NCBI GenBank assembly: GCA_964619675.1
Contig: CAZUEO010000029.1
Span: 1 to 33,653 of the forward strand
Direction of reading: 5' to 3'
Length of the DNA stretch: 33,653 nucleotides
Source of the DNA: JAPLMW01 sp964619675
Lineage (GTDB): Bacteria; Planctomycetota; Phycisphaerae; Sedimentisphaerales; UBA12454
Below the pieces are notes generated by a model. That model saw only the letters and a list, made by a program, of their open reading frames with translations, ran no database searches and was not told the DNA's origin. Below, in pieces: positions 8,197 to 17,550 of the stretch; position 1 is the first letter of the stretch; each line of letters starts with the position of its first letter. The translations under genes and the position numbers were made by a program.

Positions 8197-9938
8197 TGTT
8201 CTAATTCTCTGCATATTTGTTTGAATAATCGTAAATTATCTTTCAGTCGTGAAACTTTATTGCGCAGGAGCCAAAGCCGTTTAAAATCTCTTGCAATATT
8301 CTGCATTTGTCTTTTTAAAAATTGCAGTTCTTTTTTTCTTACATTTTTACCGACTCGCAGCGATTTTACAGCAAGCGCCCGTCTGGCAGAGAGACAATCC
8401 ATTCTCGCAGCAAGTTTTAGTTCTTCAAGGGCAATTTTTTCAAAATTTCCTGTCTGCTTAGGCAGCTTCGGCCAGATGGATTTGTCAGAAAATTGCTTGA
8501 CTATTTTTCGCAGTCCTTTTTCATTCATCAAGTCAATAGAGCTTTCGGCTTGATTGTTTTTTATAGGCTCAACCAGTGCAAAATACAGCCAGCTTTTGTT
8601 GGGCACGTTGGTTCCGCAGGTGATATAAGTGCTTCCTAATAAACGAATTATGTTGGCCAGTTGCCCCGTGTGCTCGCCAAAAAAATGAGAGCAGAAATTC
8701 TCGGTAAATCTTGCGTTATCGACTGCTTTGCCGTTCCAGCTTTGTGCCGCACCGTGTGCAAAACTGTGCAAACTTACTCCCAATGAATTGCGGTGTCCAT
8801 TATCGCCCCAATCCGTATTAAGCAGACCTTCGGCGTGATATTTTCGTCCCTGCTGAGCGAAATTTTTTACATTGGCCATTGAGTTAGGCAGCCGGCTACC
8901 GTGCGTCAGCCAGTCGCTTGTGCCGGGACAGACCATAAATGGAATCCCGGTTTTTGCTAATTCTTTAGTTCTGGAAATATTTTTACCATTCTGCTCATAC
9001 TCCCAGTTAAGCAGAACAATATTTTTTGGCAGCTCTTTGAGCAATTCAGGATATTGCAGGACAATATCTGCCCAGATATTCATTCGCTTTCCATATTTCC
9101 GGCACAGGCGATAAATTTTTAAGACAAAATTCAAATAAACATGGCCTGTTCCGATACGCTCCGCTTGTTTTTTACTTCGGCCTTTGCCGAGTTCCCAGGT
9201 CTCATCGCAGCAGACATTGAAATCCTCTGCCTCAAATAGCGGCACAAATTCGCTGTAAAGTTCGCTGATGAGTTTGATTGAGCCGGCATCGGTAGGGCAG
9301 AGTGTTGTGCCGCCGACAAATCCCCGCCAGCCGGGCAGTTCGCCAAGGCGGCGATATTTCGGCAGGGCGAGAATTTTTTCAAAATGGCCAAAGCTTGCTA
9401 ATGAACCGACTAATCTTATGTGATGTAGTTTGCAGAAATCCTGAAGGTCGAGAATTTCCTCAGGTTTGAATGGGCTGTATCCCTTGCCGATGGCCGGGTG
9501 TTTTTTAAAAGTAAAGACATTTTCGATATAAAGCTGCAGCTCATTGATTTTCCAGTGTGCCAGCCGCACAACCAGCCGTTTAAGCGTCCGGAGTTTCGGC
9601 ACTTTTCCACGCGAGCAGTCAAGATAAACACCTCGCCTTTTAAAATCAGGCTCGTCCTTTATCAGGCAGGTGGGCAGCCTGTTTCCATAAATTGTTATGA
9701 GGTCTTTTAGGGTTTGCGCAGCATAGTATCGGCCGGCATCTGATGCGGCAGAGATTTCAATGCCTTTTGTGTGAATTTTTATTTTGTAACCTTCCTTGTT
9801 TTTGATTGTTTTATCCCGATGTGTTATCAGTTTTTCAGGATTGAAGGAGGGGCTTAGCTGAAAAAAACCCTTTTGAAAGATTATTTTCTTTACCGGAATC
9901 AATAATTTTTCAACAAGTCTTTCATCCTTGATAGTCAT
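8187..9938 (-). CDS. cytosolic GH20-family beta-N-acetylhexosaminidase
   Basis: The first 100 residues or so fit the GH20b accessory domain. It is followed by the barrel, starting at FKRRGVYLDCSRGKVPKLRTL. The catalytic acid pair is probably Asp245-Glu246 in CCDETWELG (numbered from the ATG at 9938), matching the GH20 D-E motif. No signal peptide is seen, so the enzyme should be cytosolic. The TTG at 9947 is rejected as start because it lies inside the -10 box. As first gene of the operon with anmK and murQ, it probably splits GlcNAc from anhMurNAc, the job done by the GH3 enzyme NagZ in E. coli. Substrate is inferred from context. Confidence 0.85.
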   Translation of the reverse strand: MTIKDERLVEKLLIPVKKIIFQKGFFQLSPSFNPEKLITHRDKTIKNKEGYKIKIHTKGIEISAASDAGRYYAAQTLKDLITIYGNRLPTCLIKDEPDFKRRGVYLDCSRGKVPKLRTLKRLVVRLAHWKINELQLYIENVFTFKKHPAIGKGYSPFKPEEILDLQDFCKLHHIRLVGSLASFGHFEKILALPKYRRLGELPGWRGFVGGTTLCPTDAGSIKLISELYSEFVPLFEAEDFNVCCDETWELGKGRSKKQAERIGTGHVYLNFVLKIYRLCRKYGKRMNIWADIVLQYPELLKELPKNIVLLNWEYEQNGKNISRTKELAKTGIPFMVCPGTSDWLTHGSRLPNSMANVKNFAQQGRKYHAEGLLNTDWGDNGHRNSLGVSLHSFAHGAAQSWNGKAVDNARFTENFCSHFFGEHTGQLANIIRLLGSTYITCGTNVPNKSWLYFALVEPIKNNQAESSIDLMNEKGLRKIVKQFSDKSIWPKLPKQTGNFEKIALEELKLAARMDCLSARRALAVKSLRVGKNVRKKELQFLKRQMQNIARDFKRLWLLRNKVSRLKDNLRLFKQICRELEQCE

Positions 9939-9945
9939 AAGGCTC

Positions 9946-9974
9946 AATATAACATAATTAGCTTAATATGACAA
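9946..9974 (-). promoter_or_regulatory. sigma70-type promoter of the murein-recycling operon
   Basis: Read on the minus strand, TTGTCA (9974-9969), a 17 bp spacer and TATATT (9951-9946) each match five of six consensus bases. The expected start near 9939 is at or one base before the ATG at 9938, predicting a leaderless mRNA. A six-base inverted repeat, GCTCAA/TTGAGC (9942-9947 and 9975-9980), flanks the promoter and could be an operator. Confidence 0.75.
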
Positions 9975-10012
9975 GTTGAGCTATTGGCAGGAAAACTAAA
10001 AGGGCGGATGTA

Positions 10013-11128
10013 TTATTTTGTTTTGTTCATCAGCTTAATAAATTCGTCAAAGAGGTAATTAGAGTCATGCGGCCCGGGTGAGGCTTCGGGGTGATACTGA
10101 ACGGCAAAGGCAGGCACATTTTTGCAGCGGAAACCCTCCAGCGTATTATCATTAAGGTTTATATGTGTAAATTGGACGTCTTTATCGAGCAGTGAATCCG
10201 GGTCGATGCAGAAGCCGTGGTTCTGGCTGGTTATTTCAATCTTTTCGGTGATTAGGTTCTTGACCGGATGATTTGCGCCGTGATGTCCGAATTTTAATTT
10301 GAATCTCTCTCCGCCGACCGCAAGGCCGAGAATTTGATGGCCGAGACATATTCCGAATATCGGCACTTTGCCCAGCAGTTTGCGTGTCGTATCTATGGCA
10401 TAGCTTATCGGGCCAGGGTCGCCGGGGCCGTTGCTTAAAAATACGCCGTCAGGTTTTTGTTTGAGTATCTCCTGGGCGGTTGTTTGTGCAGGGGCTACCG
10501 TAACCCTGCAGCCGTGTGATACTAAAAGCCGCAGAATATTTTGTTTTATGCCGTAGTCAAAAGCAATCACATTATATTTGGCTTCGGGTCTGGAACTTTG
10601 TCCGAACTCATTTTCGACGGGCTTGTCCCATATATAGCTTTTTGCTGTGCTGACGTTTTTTACTATGTCTCTGTCAACAAGGCCGGGATATTCGGCAAGC
10701 TCGTCCTTAAGCATTTTTATACTTGTCCCGTCTGTGCAGATAATACCTTTCATAGCACCGGCCTGGCGGATGTGCATAACTAATTTTCGTGTGTCGATAT
10801 CCTCGATTGCAGGGATGTTATATTTTTTGAGATATTCATCCAGAGAAAAATTATTCCGCCAGTTGCTCGGGAAATTGCAGTTTTCCTTTACGACAAATCC
10901 GCTTAAATAAGGTTTACCTGATTCCACATCCAGCGTATTTGTACCGTAGTTGCCTATAAGCGGATATGTCATTGTAACAATCTGCTGGTGATAGGATGGG
11001 TCTGTAAGTATTTCCTGGTAGCCGCTCATAGCGGTATTGAAAACAACTTCTCCGCACTTTCTTGTCTCGGCTCCGAAACCTGAGCCTTTAAAGCAGGTCC
11101 CATCTTCAAGCAGCACAGTGGCTTTCAC
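10013..11128 (-). CDS. carA: carbamoyl-phosphate synthase small (glutaminase) subunit
   Basis: This class I glutamine amidotransferase subunit (371 aa) releases ammonia from glutamine and channels it to CarB, for pyrimidine and arginine synthesis. The start has the typical LEDGTCFKGSGFG, the nucleophile Cys is in GICLGHQILG, and the catalytic His/Glu are in AVQYHPEASPGPHD. The start is GTG at 11128, preceded six bases upstream by AAGGA, which overlaps the carB stop; this supports GTG strongly. carA follows carB, the reverse of the common carA-carB order. Confidence 0.97.
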   Translation of the reverse strand: MKATVLLEDGTCFKGSGFGAETRKCGEVVFNTAMSGYQEILTDPSYHQQIVTMTYPLIGNYGTNTLDVESGKPYLSGFVVKENCNFPSNWRNNFSLDEYLKKYNIPAIEDIDTRKLVMHIRQAGAMKGIICTDGTSIKMLKDELAEYPGLVDRDIVKNVSTAKSYIWDKPVENEFGQSSRPEAKYNVIAFDYGIKQNILRLLVSHGCRVTVAPAQTTAQEILKQKPDGVFLSNGPGDPGPISYAIDTTRKLLGKVPIFGICLGHQILGLAVGGERFKLKFGHHGANHPVKNLITEKIEITSQNHGFCIDPDSLLDKDVQFTHINLNDNTLEGFRCKNVPAFAVQYHPEASPGPHDSNYLFDEFIKLMNKTK

Positions 11129-11137
11129 TGTTATTCC

Positions 11138-14100
11138 TTATTTGTAATAAAGCTGTATTGGTTTTACGTCTATTTTTTTCTGTTTCATTGACTCAATTGC
11201 CTTTGTAACCGCTGCGGCACCTCTGATTGTTGTGCTATAAGGCACATTGCGGTCGAGGGCGGTTCTTCTTATCGCGAAGGAATCCTTGATGGTTTGTTTA
11301 CCGATAGTTGTATTTATAATCAGGGCAACCTGGTTATTGATAATCAAATCAACGATATTCGGTCTGCCTTCGGTCATTTTCAATACGAATTCCGAAGGCA
11401 CATTGTTCTTAATCAGTTCAATGCAGGTTCCTTTTGTTGCCAGAATTTTAAAGCCCATCTGATGGAGCTTTTTAGCCGTCTGGACGGCGGCTGGTTTGTC
11501 GGTGTCTTTAACGCTTATAAAGACATTTCCGCTCGTCGGCAGGGGGTTACCTGCAGCAATCTGTGATTTTGCATAAGCGATGCCGAAGTCGTCAGACAGG
11601 CCCATTACCTCACCGGTCGAGAGCATTTCAGGCCCAAGCAGTGTATCACAGCCGGGAAATTTCAGAAATGGAAAGACCGCTTCCTTGACGGAATAATGGC
11701 TGTGGTGCATTTCTTCGGTAAATCCGAGCTCTTTAAGTGTTTTGCCTGCCATTACCTTTGCGGCCAGTTTGGCCAGCGGTACGCCGATAGCCTTGCTGAC
11801 AAAAGGTACTGTTCTCGAAGCCCTTGGATTTACTTCAAGTATGAAAATCCGGTCATCTTTTACCGCGACCTGGACGTTCATAAGACCTTTGACTTTAAGC
11901 TCCAGTGCGAGCATTTTTGTCTGGCGTTTTATTTCCTTGATTAAGGCAGAGTTTAATGAAAATGGCGGCAGGCAGCAGGCGCTGTCTCCTGAGTGTATGC
12001 CTGCCTCTTCGATGTGTTCCATAATTCCGCCGATAACAGTTGTTTGGCCGTCGCTGATTGCGTCGATATCGAGTTCCATTGCATCGTTAAGGAATTTATC
12101 AATCAGTATCGGGTGTTCTTGCGAAACGGAGATTGCGTTTTCAACGCAGCTTTTCAATTCCGTTTCATCATAGACGATTTGCATGGCTCTTCCGCCGAGC
12201 ACAAATGACGGCCGTATAAGCAGGGGGTAGCCGAGTTTTTTTGCAATTTTTACGGTCTGCTCGTAATTCATTGCCGTGCCGCTTGGCGGCTGGCTGAGTT
12301 TGAGTTTTTCGACTATTTTGTTGAATCTTTTTCTGTCTTCGGCGGCGTCGATGCTGTCTGGGCTTGTGCCGATAATTTTCACGCCGGCTTTTGCCAGGGC
12401 ATTTGCGAGTTTCAGGGGTGTTTGTCCTCCGAACTGAACAATAACGCCGTCAGGTTTTTCTTTTTCGACGATGTTCATTACATCTTCGAAAGTCAAAGGC
12501 TCAAAGTACAATCTGTCAGATGTATCATAATCGGTACTGACCGTTTCAGGGTTGCAGTTGACCATTATGGATTCGATGCCGATTTCCCTTAGTGCATAAG
12601 CTGCATGGCAGCAGCAGTAATCGAATTCGATTCCCTGCCCGATTCTGTTCGGCCCGCCGCCGAGAATGATGATTTTCTTTCTGCCTGTGGGATTTGCCTC
12701 ACACTCGTTTTCATAAGTCGAGTACAAATAGGGTGTATGGGCCTCGAATTCCGCTCCACAGGTATCGACAATTTTATATACAGCGGTAATTTGCTCGCCG
12801 ATTCGCTGTTTTCTAAGCTGCGGTTCTGTAATATCTAATTTTGAGGCAATGTATTTGTCGCTGAAGCCCAATTTTTTTGCCTGTTTGAGATTTTTTATGC
12901 TTATTTTGTCTTCGAACTGAACAATCTGGTTGATGTTGTTCAGGAACCAGGGGTCAATTTTCGTAAGCTCGTAAATCTCATCAATCGGCAGTTTTCTTCT
13001 CAGGGCCTCTGCAGCGTACCAGATTTTATCCCAGCAGTTGGTTCGCAGTATTTGTTTGAGCCGTTCATCGTCGATTTTCGAGTTGATGTGTTTTCTGTTT
13101 AACGAGTACCGGTCGATTTCGAGCGAGCGTATGGCCTTCTGGAAGGCTTCTTTAAATGTTCTGCCGATAGCCATTGCTTCGCCGACGCTTCTCATCTGGA
13201 TGGTCAGGTCCGGGTTTGTTGCCGGAAATTTTTCGAATGTAAATCGCGGCCATTTGACCACGCAGTAATCGATTGTCGGCTCAAAGCAGGCAGGCGTCTT
13301 TTTGGTTATATCGTTTGGTATCTCATCGAGCGTATAACCGACTGCAAGCAGTGAAGCTATTTTCGCGATTGGAAATCCGGTAGCCTTTGACGCCAGCGCC
13401 GAGCTTCTTGAGACACGAGGATTCATTTCGATTACATACATTTTGCCGTTTTTGGGGTTCACGGCGAACTGGATATTTGAGCCGCCTGTTTCAACCCCGA
13501 TGGCCCTCATAATTTTCAGCGCAGCGTCTCGCATCGTCTGGTATTCCTTATCGGTCAGTGTTTGAGCGGGTGCTACAGTAATGCTGTCGCCGGTATGAAC
13601 TCCCATCGGGTCGAGGTTTTCTATCGAGCAGACAATCACAACGTTGTCTTTTCTATCGCGCATCACTTCCAGCTCATATTCTTTCCAGCCGAGCACCGAT
13701 TCTTCAATCAGCACTTCATTTTTGGGACTCAGATTCAGTCCCCAGTGTACAAATTCTTTATATTCTTCGGCATTATACGCGACGTTTCCGCCTGTTCCGC
13801 CAAGCGTATATGATGGCCTGATGATTGCCGGAAAACCAATTTGCCCGATTATTTTTTGTGCCTCCTGCCAGGAGTGAGCGTAACCGCTTTTCGGCACTTC
13901 GAGGCCGATATTGAGAATTATTTTCTTGAATCTGTTGCGTTCCTCGGCCTTTTTTATCGTGGCCAAATCTGCGCCGATTAGTTTGACGTTGTATTTTTTC
14001 AAAATACCGTTTTCTGCAAGTGCCACAGCAGTGTTTAATCCGGTCTGTCCTCCCAGCGTCGGCAGGATACAGTCTGGTTTTTCCCTGCGGATTATTTTTT

Positions 14101-14323
14101 CAACCATTTCAGGCGTGATGGGTTCGATATAAGTTCTGTCTGCGAGCTGTGGGTCTGTCATAATTGTTGCAGGATTGCTGTTGACCAGCACTACTTTGAA
14201 GCCTTCTTTCTTAAGTGCCTTGCAGGCCTGGGCACCGGAATAATCAAACTCACAGGCCTGGCCTATTACTATAGGCCCGGAGCCTATTATCATTATTTTG
14301 TGGATATCTGTGCGTTTCGGCAT
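11138..14323 (-). CDS. carB: carbamoyl-phosphate synthase large subunit
   Basis: This ATP-grasp enzyme (1061 aa, normal length) makes carbamoyl phosphate from bicarbonate, two ATP and ammonia delivered by CarA. The two homologous halves are visible: the first begins IMIIGSGPIVIGQACEFDYSG, and the second IILGGGPNRIGQGIEFDYCC near residue 555. Both contain ATP-grasp motifs (PSYTLGGTGG, PSFVLGGRAM). The C-terminal 120 residues form the allosteric MGS-like domain (FATKGT-like ILATKGTCIEL). The gene follows nadE after 26 bp and precedes carA by 9 bp, so nadE-carB-carA is probably one transcript. Confidence 0.98.
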   Translation of the reverse strand: MPKRTDIHKIMIIGSGPIVIGQACEFDYSGAQACKALKKEGFKVVLVNSNPATIMTDPQLADRTYIEPITPEMVEKIIRREKPDCILPTLGGQTGLNTAVALAENGILKKYNVKLIGADLATIKKAEERNRFKKIILNIGLEVPKSGYAHSWQEAQKIIGQIGFPAIIRPSYTLGGTGGNVAYNAEEYKEFVHWGLNLSPKNEVLIEESVLGWKEYELEVMRDRKDNVVIVCSIENLDPMGVHTGDSITVAPAQTLTDKEYQTMRDAALKIMRAIGVETGGSNIQFAVNPKNGKMYVIEMNPRVSRSSALASKATGFPIAKIASLLAVGYTLDEIPNDITKKTPACFEPTIDYCVVKWPRFTFEKFPATNPDLTIQMRSVGEAMAIGRTFKEAFQKAIRSLEIDRYSLNRKHINSKIDDERLKQILRTNCWDKIWYAAEALRRKLPIDEIYELTKIDPWFLNNINQIVQFEDKISIKNLKQAKKLGFSDKYIASKLDITEPQLRKQRIGEQITAVYKIVDTCGAEFEAHTPYLYSTYENECEANPTGRKKIIILGGGPNRIGQGIEFDYCCCHAAYALREIGIESIMVNCNPETVSTDYDTSDRLYFEPLTFEDVMNIVEKEKPDGVIVQFGGQTPLKLANALAKAGVKIIGTSPDSIDAAEDRKRFNKIVEKLKLSQPPSGTAMNYEQTVKIAKKLGYPLLIRPSFVLGGRAMQIVYDETELKSCVENAISVSQEHPILIDKFLNDAMELDIDAISDGQTTVIGGIMEHIEEAGIHSGDSACCLPPFSLNSALIKEIKRQTKMLALELKVKGLMNVQVAVKDDRIFILEVNPRASRTVPFVSKAIGVPLAKLAAKVMAGKTLKELGFTEEMHHSHYSVKEAVFPFLKFPGCDTLLGPEMLSTGEVMGLSDDFGIAYAKSQIAAGNPLPTSGNVFISVKDTDKPAAVQTAKKLHQMGFKILATKGTCIELIKNNVPSEFVLKMTEGRPNIVDLIINNQVALIINTTIGKQTIKDSFAIRRTALDRNVPYSTTIRGAAAVTKAIESMKQKKIDVKPIQLYYK

Positions 14324-14349
14324 TTTTTTACATCCGCGGTGTGCATTGA

Positions 14350-15987
14350 TTATTTTTGTTCAGGAAGCTGTTGTCGATAAAGATTGGTAATCGGCATTCT
14401 CCTGTCTCTTCCGAATGCTTTCGGAGTTATTTTGACGCCCGGCGGGCACTGCCGCCGTTTATATTCGTTCCGGTCAACCATTCTGATGACTTTCAGAACA
14501 GTCTCGGCATCAAAGCCCTGTTTGACGATTTCCGCCGGCGACATTTCTTCTTCGATATAAGCCTTGAGTATCCCGTCGAGTATTTCATATTCCGGCAGGC
14601 TGTCACTGTCTTTCTGTCCGAAGCGGAGTTCTGCGCTCGGTACTCTTGTAATAACGCTTTTCGGGATAATTTCTTTGCCGTGCAGTTTATTTGCATATTC
14701 ACTTAATTTATAGACAACCGTTTTCGGCACATCTTTTATCACTGCAAAGCCGCCTGCGGTATCGCCGTAGAGCGTCGAGTATCCGACTGCGGTTTCGCTT
14801 TTGTTGCCCGTTGTCAAAACAAGGTATCCGAACTGGTTGCTCATCGACATCAGTATTGTACCCCTGATTCGTGCTTGCAGGTTTTCGTAAGCAAGACCTT
14901 CTTCATCCCAGCCGCCAATCTTCGTAAGTTCCTGATTGAAACTTTGCAGCACCGGTTCGATTGGTATATTGTGAAATTCGATACCCAGATTTTTTGCGAC
15001 GATTTGGGCATCGTTTATTGTTTCAGCCGCGTTGAATCTCGTCGGCATTGTAACGCCGATGACATTTTCCTTCCCAAGGGCATCGACTGCCAAAACGGCA
15101 GTAAGTGCTGAGTCAATCCCGCCGCTCAGACCTGCCAGCACCTTCCTGAAACCGTTCTTTCTGACATAATCTTTCGTTCCAAGTGCGAGTGCCTGATAGA
15201 TTTCTTCGATATAGTCGGTCTTTAACGGTGCAGATTCAGATTTTATTTTTCCATCGGTGTCAACATCAGCAACGAGCAGGTCTTCTTCGAATGCCTTTGC
15301 GCAGGAGACAACTTTGCCGGTTGAATCGACAAACATACTTCTGCCGTCAAAAACAAGCTCGTCCTGGCCGCCGACGATATTACAGTATGCGACACAGCAG
15401 CCCAATGTTTTGGCACAATCCTCCAGCACCGCCAGTTTTTGGCTGATTTTTCCCGCGTAAAAAGGCGAGGCGGATATATTGATGACGAGACTCTTTTCAG
15501 GCACAGGCGACAGAAATTTCTTGAGCCATCTCATTTCCCAGATGTCTTCGCATATTGTACAAACAACTGATGTATTTTTTATTTTTACAACTGTCGGCTC
15601 ACTGCCGCTGCTGAAGTATCTCTTTTCGTCAAAGACGCCGTAATTCGGCAGCAGGGCTTTTCGATAGGTTTTGGTAATTTTTCCTCCTGCAAGAACTGCC
15701 AGACAGTTAAAGCAGACCCCATCGGCGGCTTCTGCGAAGCCTGCCGTTATGGTCATATCGGGGCACTCTTTTGCAAACCGTTCTATTGCCTTCTTGTTTT
15801 CCAAAAGGAAGTGTCTTTTCAGCAGCAAATCCTCAGGCGGATAGCCGCAGACGCACAATTCCGGGAAAACAAGCAGCTCGACTTGTTCCTGTTTTGCGCG
15901 GGCGTACATTTGTTTCATCTTTGCGATATTGCCCGCAAAGTCACCCACAGTCGTATTTATTTGTGCCAGTCCTGTTCTTAGAGTCAT
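14350..15987 (-). CDS. nadE: glutamine-dependent NAD+ synthetase
   Basis: This two-domain enzyme (545 aa) amidates nicotinic acid adenine dinucleotide using glutamine. The N-terminal nitrilase-type glutaminase has the Glu-Lys-Cys triad in VFPELCVCGYPPED, RKALLPNYGVFDEKRYF and CTICEDIWE. The C-terminal synthetase has the ATP P-loop LAGLSGGIDSALTAVLA near residue 290 and TTGNKSETAVGYSTLYGD. The ammonia-only NadE lacks the first domain, so this is the glutamine-using type. It follows the gltBD genes after a 147-bp gap holding inverted heptad repeats and a -10 box, so it probably has its own promoter. The ribosome site is weak. Confidence 0.96.
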   Translation of the reverse strand: MTLRTGLAQINTTVGDFAGNIAKMKQMYARAKQEQVELLVFPELCVCGYPPEDLLLKRHFLLENKKAIERFAKECPDMTITAGFAEAADGVCFNCLAVLAGGKITKTYRKALLPNYGVFDEKRYFSSGSEPTVVKIKNTSVVCTICEDIWEMRWLKKFLSPVPEKSLVINISASPFYAGKISQKLAVLEDCAKTLGCCVAYCNIVGGQDELVFDGRSMFVDSTGKVVSCAKAFEEDLLVADVDTDGKIKSESAPLKTDYIEEIYQALALGTKDYVRKNGFRKVLAGLSGGIDSALTAVLAVDALGKENVIGVTMPTRFNAAETINDAQIVAKNLGIEFHNIPIEPVLQSFNQELTKIGGWDEEGLAYENLQARIRGTILMSMSNQFGYLVLTTGNKSETAVGYSTLYGDTAGGFAVIKDVPKTVVYKLSEYANKLHGKEIIPKSVITRVPSAELRFGQKDSDSLPEYEILDGILKAYIEEEMSPAEIVKQGFDAETVLKVIRMVDRNEYKRRQCPPGVKITPKAFGRDRRMPITNLYRQQLPEQK

Positions 15988-16008
15988 TTGTTTTTCACTT
16001 TTTTCTAT

Positions 16009-16014
16009 ATTATA
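16009..16014 (-). promoter_or_regulatory. TATAAT -10 box upstream of nadE
   Basis: A perfect TATAAT on the minus strand lies 22 bp upstream of the nadE ATG. No good -35 hexamer is found at 16-18 bp (ATTTTA or TTTTAT), so the promoter is only a candidate. Confidence 0.45.
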
Positions 16015-16035
16015 CCGTAAATTTTAACTAATAAA

Positions 16036-16131
16036 ATTGAAAATTGAAGATTTAAGATTGAAGATTTTTGGGTATGCCTTCGGCAGTGTTCGTTTTTAAA
16101 AATTTTCAATCTTCATTTTTCAATCTTCAAT
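16036..16131. repeat. inverted heptad-repeat element between gltD and nadE
   Basis: The left arm (16036-16063) is four units of a 7-bp repeat: ATTGAAA, ATTGAAG, ATTTAAG, ATTGAAG. The right arm (16104-16131) is four units in the opposite orientation: TTTCAAT, CTTCATT, TTTCAAT, CTTCAAT. The loop contains a small hairpin, TGCC-TTC-GGCA (16075-16085). In RNA the arms would form an imperfect stem of about 28 bp. It starts four bases beyond the gltD stop and could end or protect the gltBD transcript. A related element lies at 32040-32168. Confidence 0.8.
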
Positions 16132-16134
16132 TAT

Positions 16135-17550
16135 TTAGTCCATAAGCCATTTATCAATTCTGTCGGCGGCTTTTCTGCCTGTATCGATTGCCTTTACTAC
16201 CAGTGAAGCCCCCAGCACGGCATCGCCTGCTGCGAATACGTCTGGCCGGCTGCTCTGAAAGTTGTTGACGAGGACATTGCCGTTTTCATCGAGTTTCAAT
16301 TTGAGTTCTTTAATCAATCCTTCCTGTTTTACATGCAGAAAGCCCATCGCGAGTATTACAAGGTCGGTCTTTATTGAAAATTCCGTGCCTTTCGTTTCCT
16401 TGATGTTCCATCCTCTGGACGTTTTTATCCATTCGACCTTACAGCCGTGCAGTTCGCTCACGTTTGTTTCCGCGCCTGATAATTTTGTTGTTTTTACGCC
16501 CCAGATTCTTTCGCATCCTTCTTCGTGCGATGATGACGTTCTCATAATTCTCGGCCACATCGGCCAGGGTGTATCGGCCGGTCTGCTGTCTGGCGGTTTC
16601 GGCAGTATCTCGAGCTGGTAAATCTTTTTTGCCCCTTGCCTGCGGGCTGTGCCGACGCAGTCGCTGCCCGTATCGCCGCCGCCTATGACTACGACTGTTT
16701 TGTCCTTGGCCGATATGGCTTTGGCGTCGATTTTTTCGCCTGCACAAATCTTGTTTTGTTGTGTCAGATAATCCCACGCGAATACGACGTTTTCATATCC
16801 TCTGCCCGTTACTGCCAAATCTCTCGGCTCGCCCGCTCCCATTGCAAGGCAGATGCAATCGAACATCTTTTCCAGATAGTGGGCCGATATGTCTTTGCCT
16901 GCCTCGACATCAGTCTCGAACTGGACGCCTTCGGCGGCGAGCTGGGCCAATCTGCGGTCGATTATGCTTTTTTCCAGCTTGAAATCTGGTATTCCGTACC
17001 GCAAAAGGCCTCCGATTTTCTCGTCTTTTTCGAAAACGACGACGTTATGTCCCGCTCTTGCAAGTTGTTGTGCCGCAGCCAGTCCTGCAGGCCCCGAGCC
17101 GATAACGGCTACTCTTTTGCCGGTCTTTTCGGCTGCCGTTATCGGTTTTATCCAGCCTTTGGCAAAACCGTGTTCGACGACCTGGTATTCGATATGCCTT
17201 ATGAGCACCGGCTCATCGTTAATCGCCAGTGTGCACGCCGTTTCGCACGGTGCTGGGCAGACGCGTCCCGTAATTTCCGGAAAATTATTTGTCGAATGAA
17301 GCAGCTCGCAGGCCTTTTGCCATTGCCCTTTGTACAGCATATCGTTGAATTCAGGTATATTGTTTCCCAGCGGACATCCTGCGCCGTGGCAGAAGGGTAT
17401 CCCGCAGTCTATGCATCGCGCCGCCTGCTGGATAATATCGTCAGGCGTAAGTGCAAGTTCAACCTGGCTGTAGTCTGATATCCTCTGCTCAATCGGCCGA
17501 TAGCCGACTTTTTGCCGTTTATGTTTCAGAAAGCCTTTTATCTCAGCCAT
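16135..17550 (-). CDS. gltD: glutamate synthase (NADPH) small subunit
   Basis: This FAD/NADPH flavoprotein (471 aa) passes electrons to GltB for glutamate formation from glutamine and 2-oxoglutarate. Cysteine motifs for the Fe-S clusters are in ARCIDCGIPFCH and GRVCPAPCETACTL. The FAD site VIGSGPAGLAAAQQLA is near residue 150, and the NADPH site VVIGGGDTGSDCVGTA is near 290. The ATG overlaps the gltB end by eight bases (ATGGCTGA) and follows a strong GGAGG site, so translation is coupled to gltB. Length is normal. Confidence 0.97.
   Translation of the reverse strand: MAEIKGFLKHKRQKVGYRPIEQRISDYSQVELALTPDDIIQQAARCIDCGIPFCHGAGCPLGNNIPEFNDMLYKGQWQKACELLHSTNNFPEITGRVCPAPCETACTLAINDEPVLIRHIEYQVVEHGFAKGWIKPITAAEKTGKRVAVIGSGPAGLAAAQQLARAGHNVVVFEKDEKIGGLLRYGIPDFKLEKSIIDRRLAQLAAEGVQFETDVEAGKDISAHYLEKMFDCICLAMGAGEPRDLAVTGRGYENVVFAWDYLTQQNKICAGEKIDAKAISAKDKTVVVIGGGDTGSDCVGTARRQGAKKIYQLEILPKPPDSRPADTPWPMWPRIMRTSSSHEEGCERIWGVKTTKLSGAETNVSELHGCKVEWIKTSRGWNIKETKGTEFSIKTDLVILAMGFLHVKQEGLIKELKLKLDENGNVLVNNFQSSRPDVFAAGDAVLGASLVVKAIDTGRKAADRIDKWLMD

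Noticed and set aside
16636..17478. Long plus-strand open frame opposite gltD (280 codons)
   Set aside because: It lies entirely antisense to a secure gltD gene, has no recognisable domains and no start signals. It is a frame shadow.
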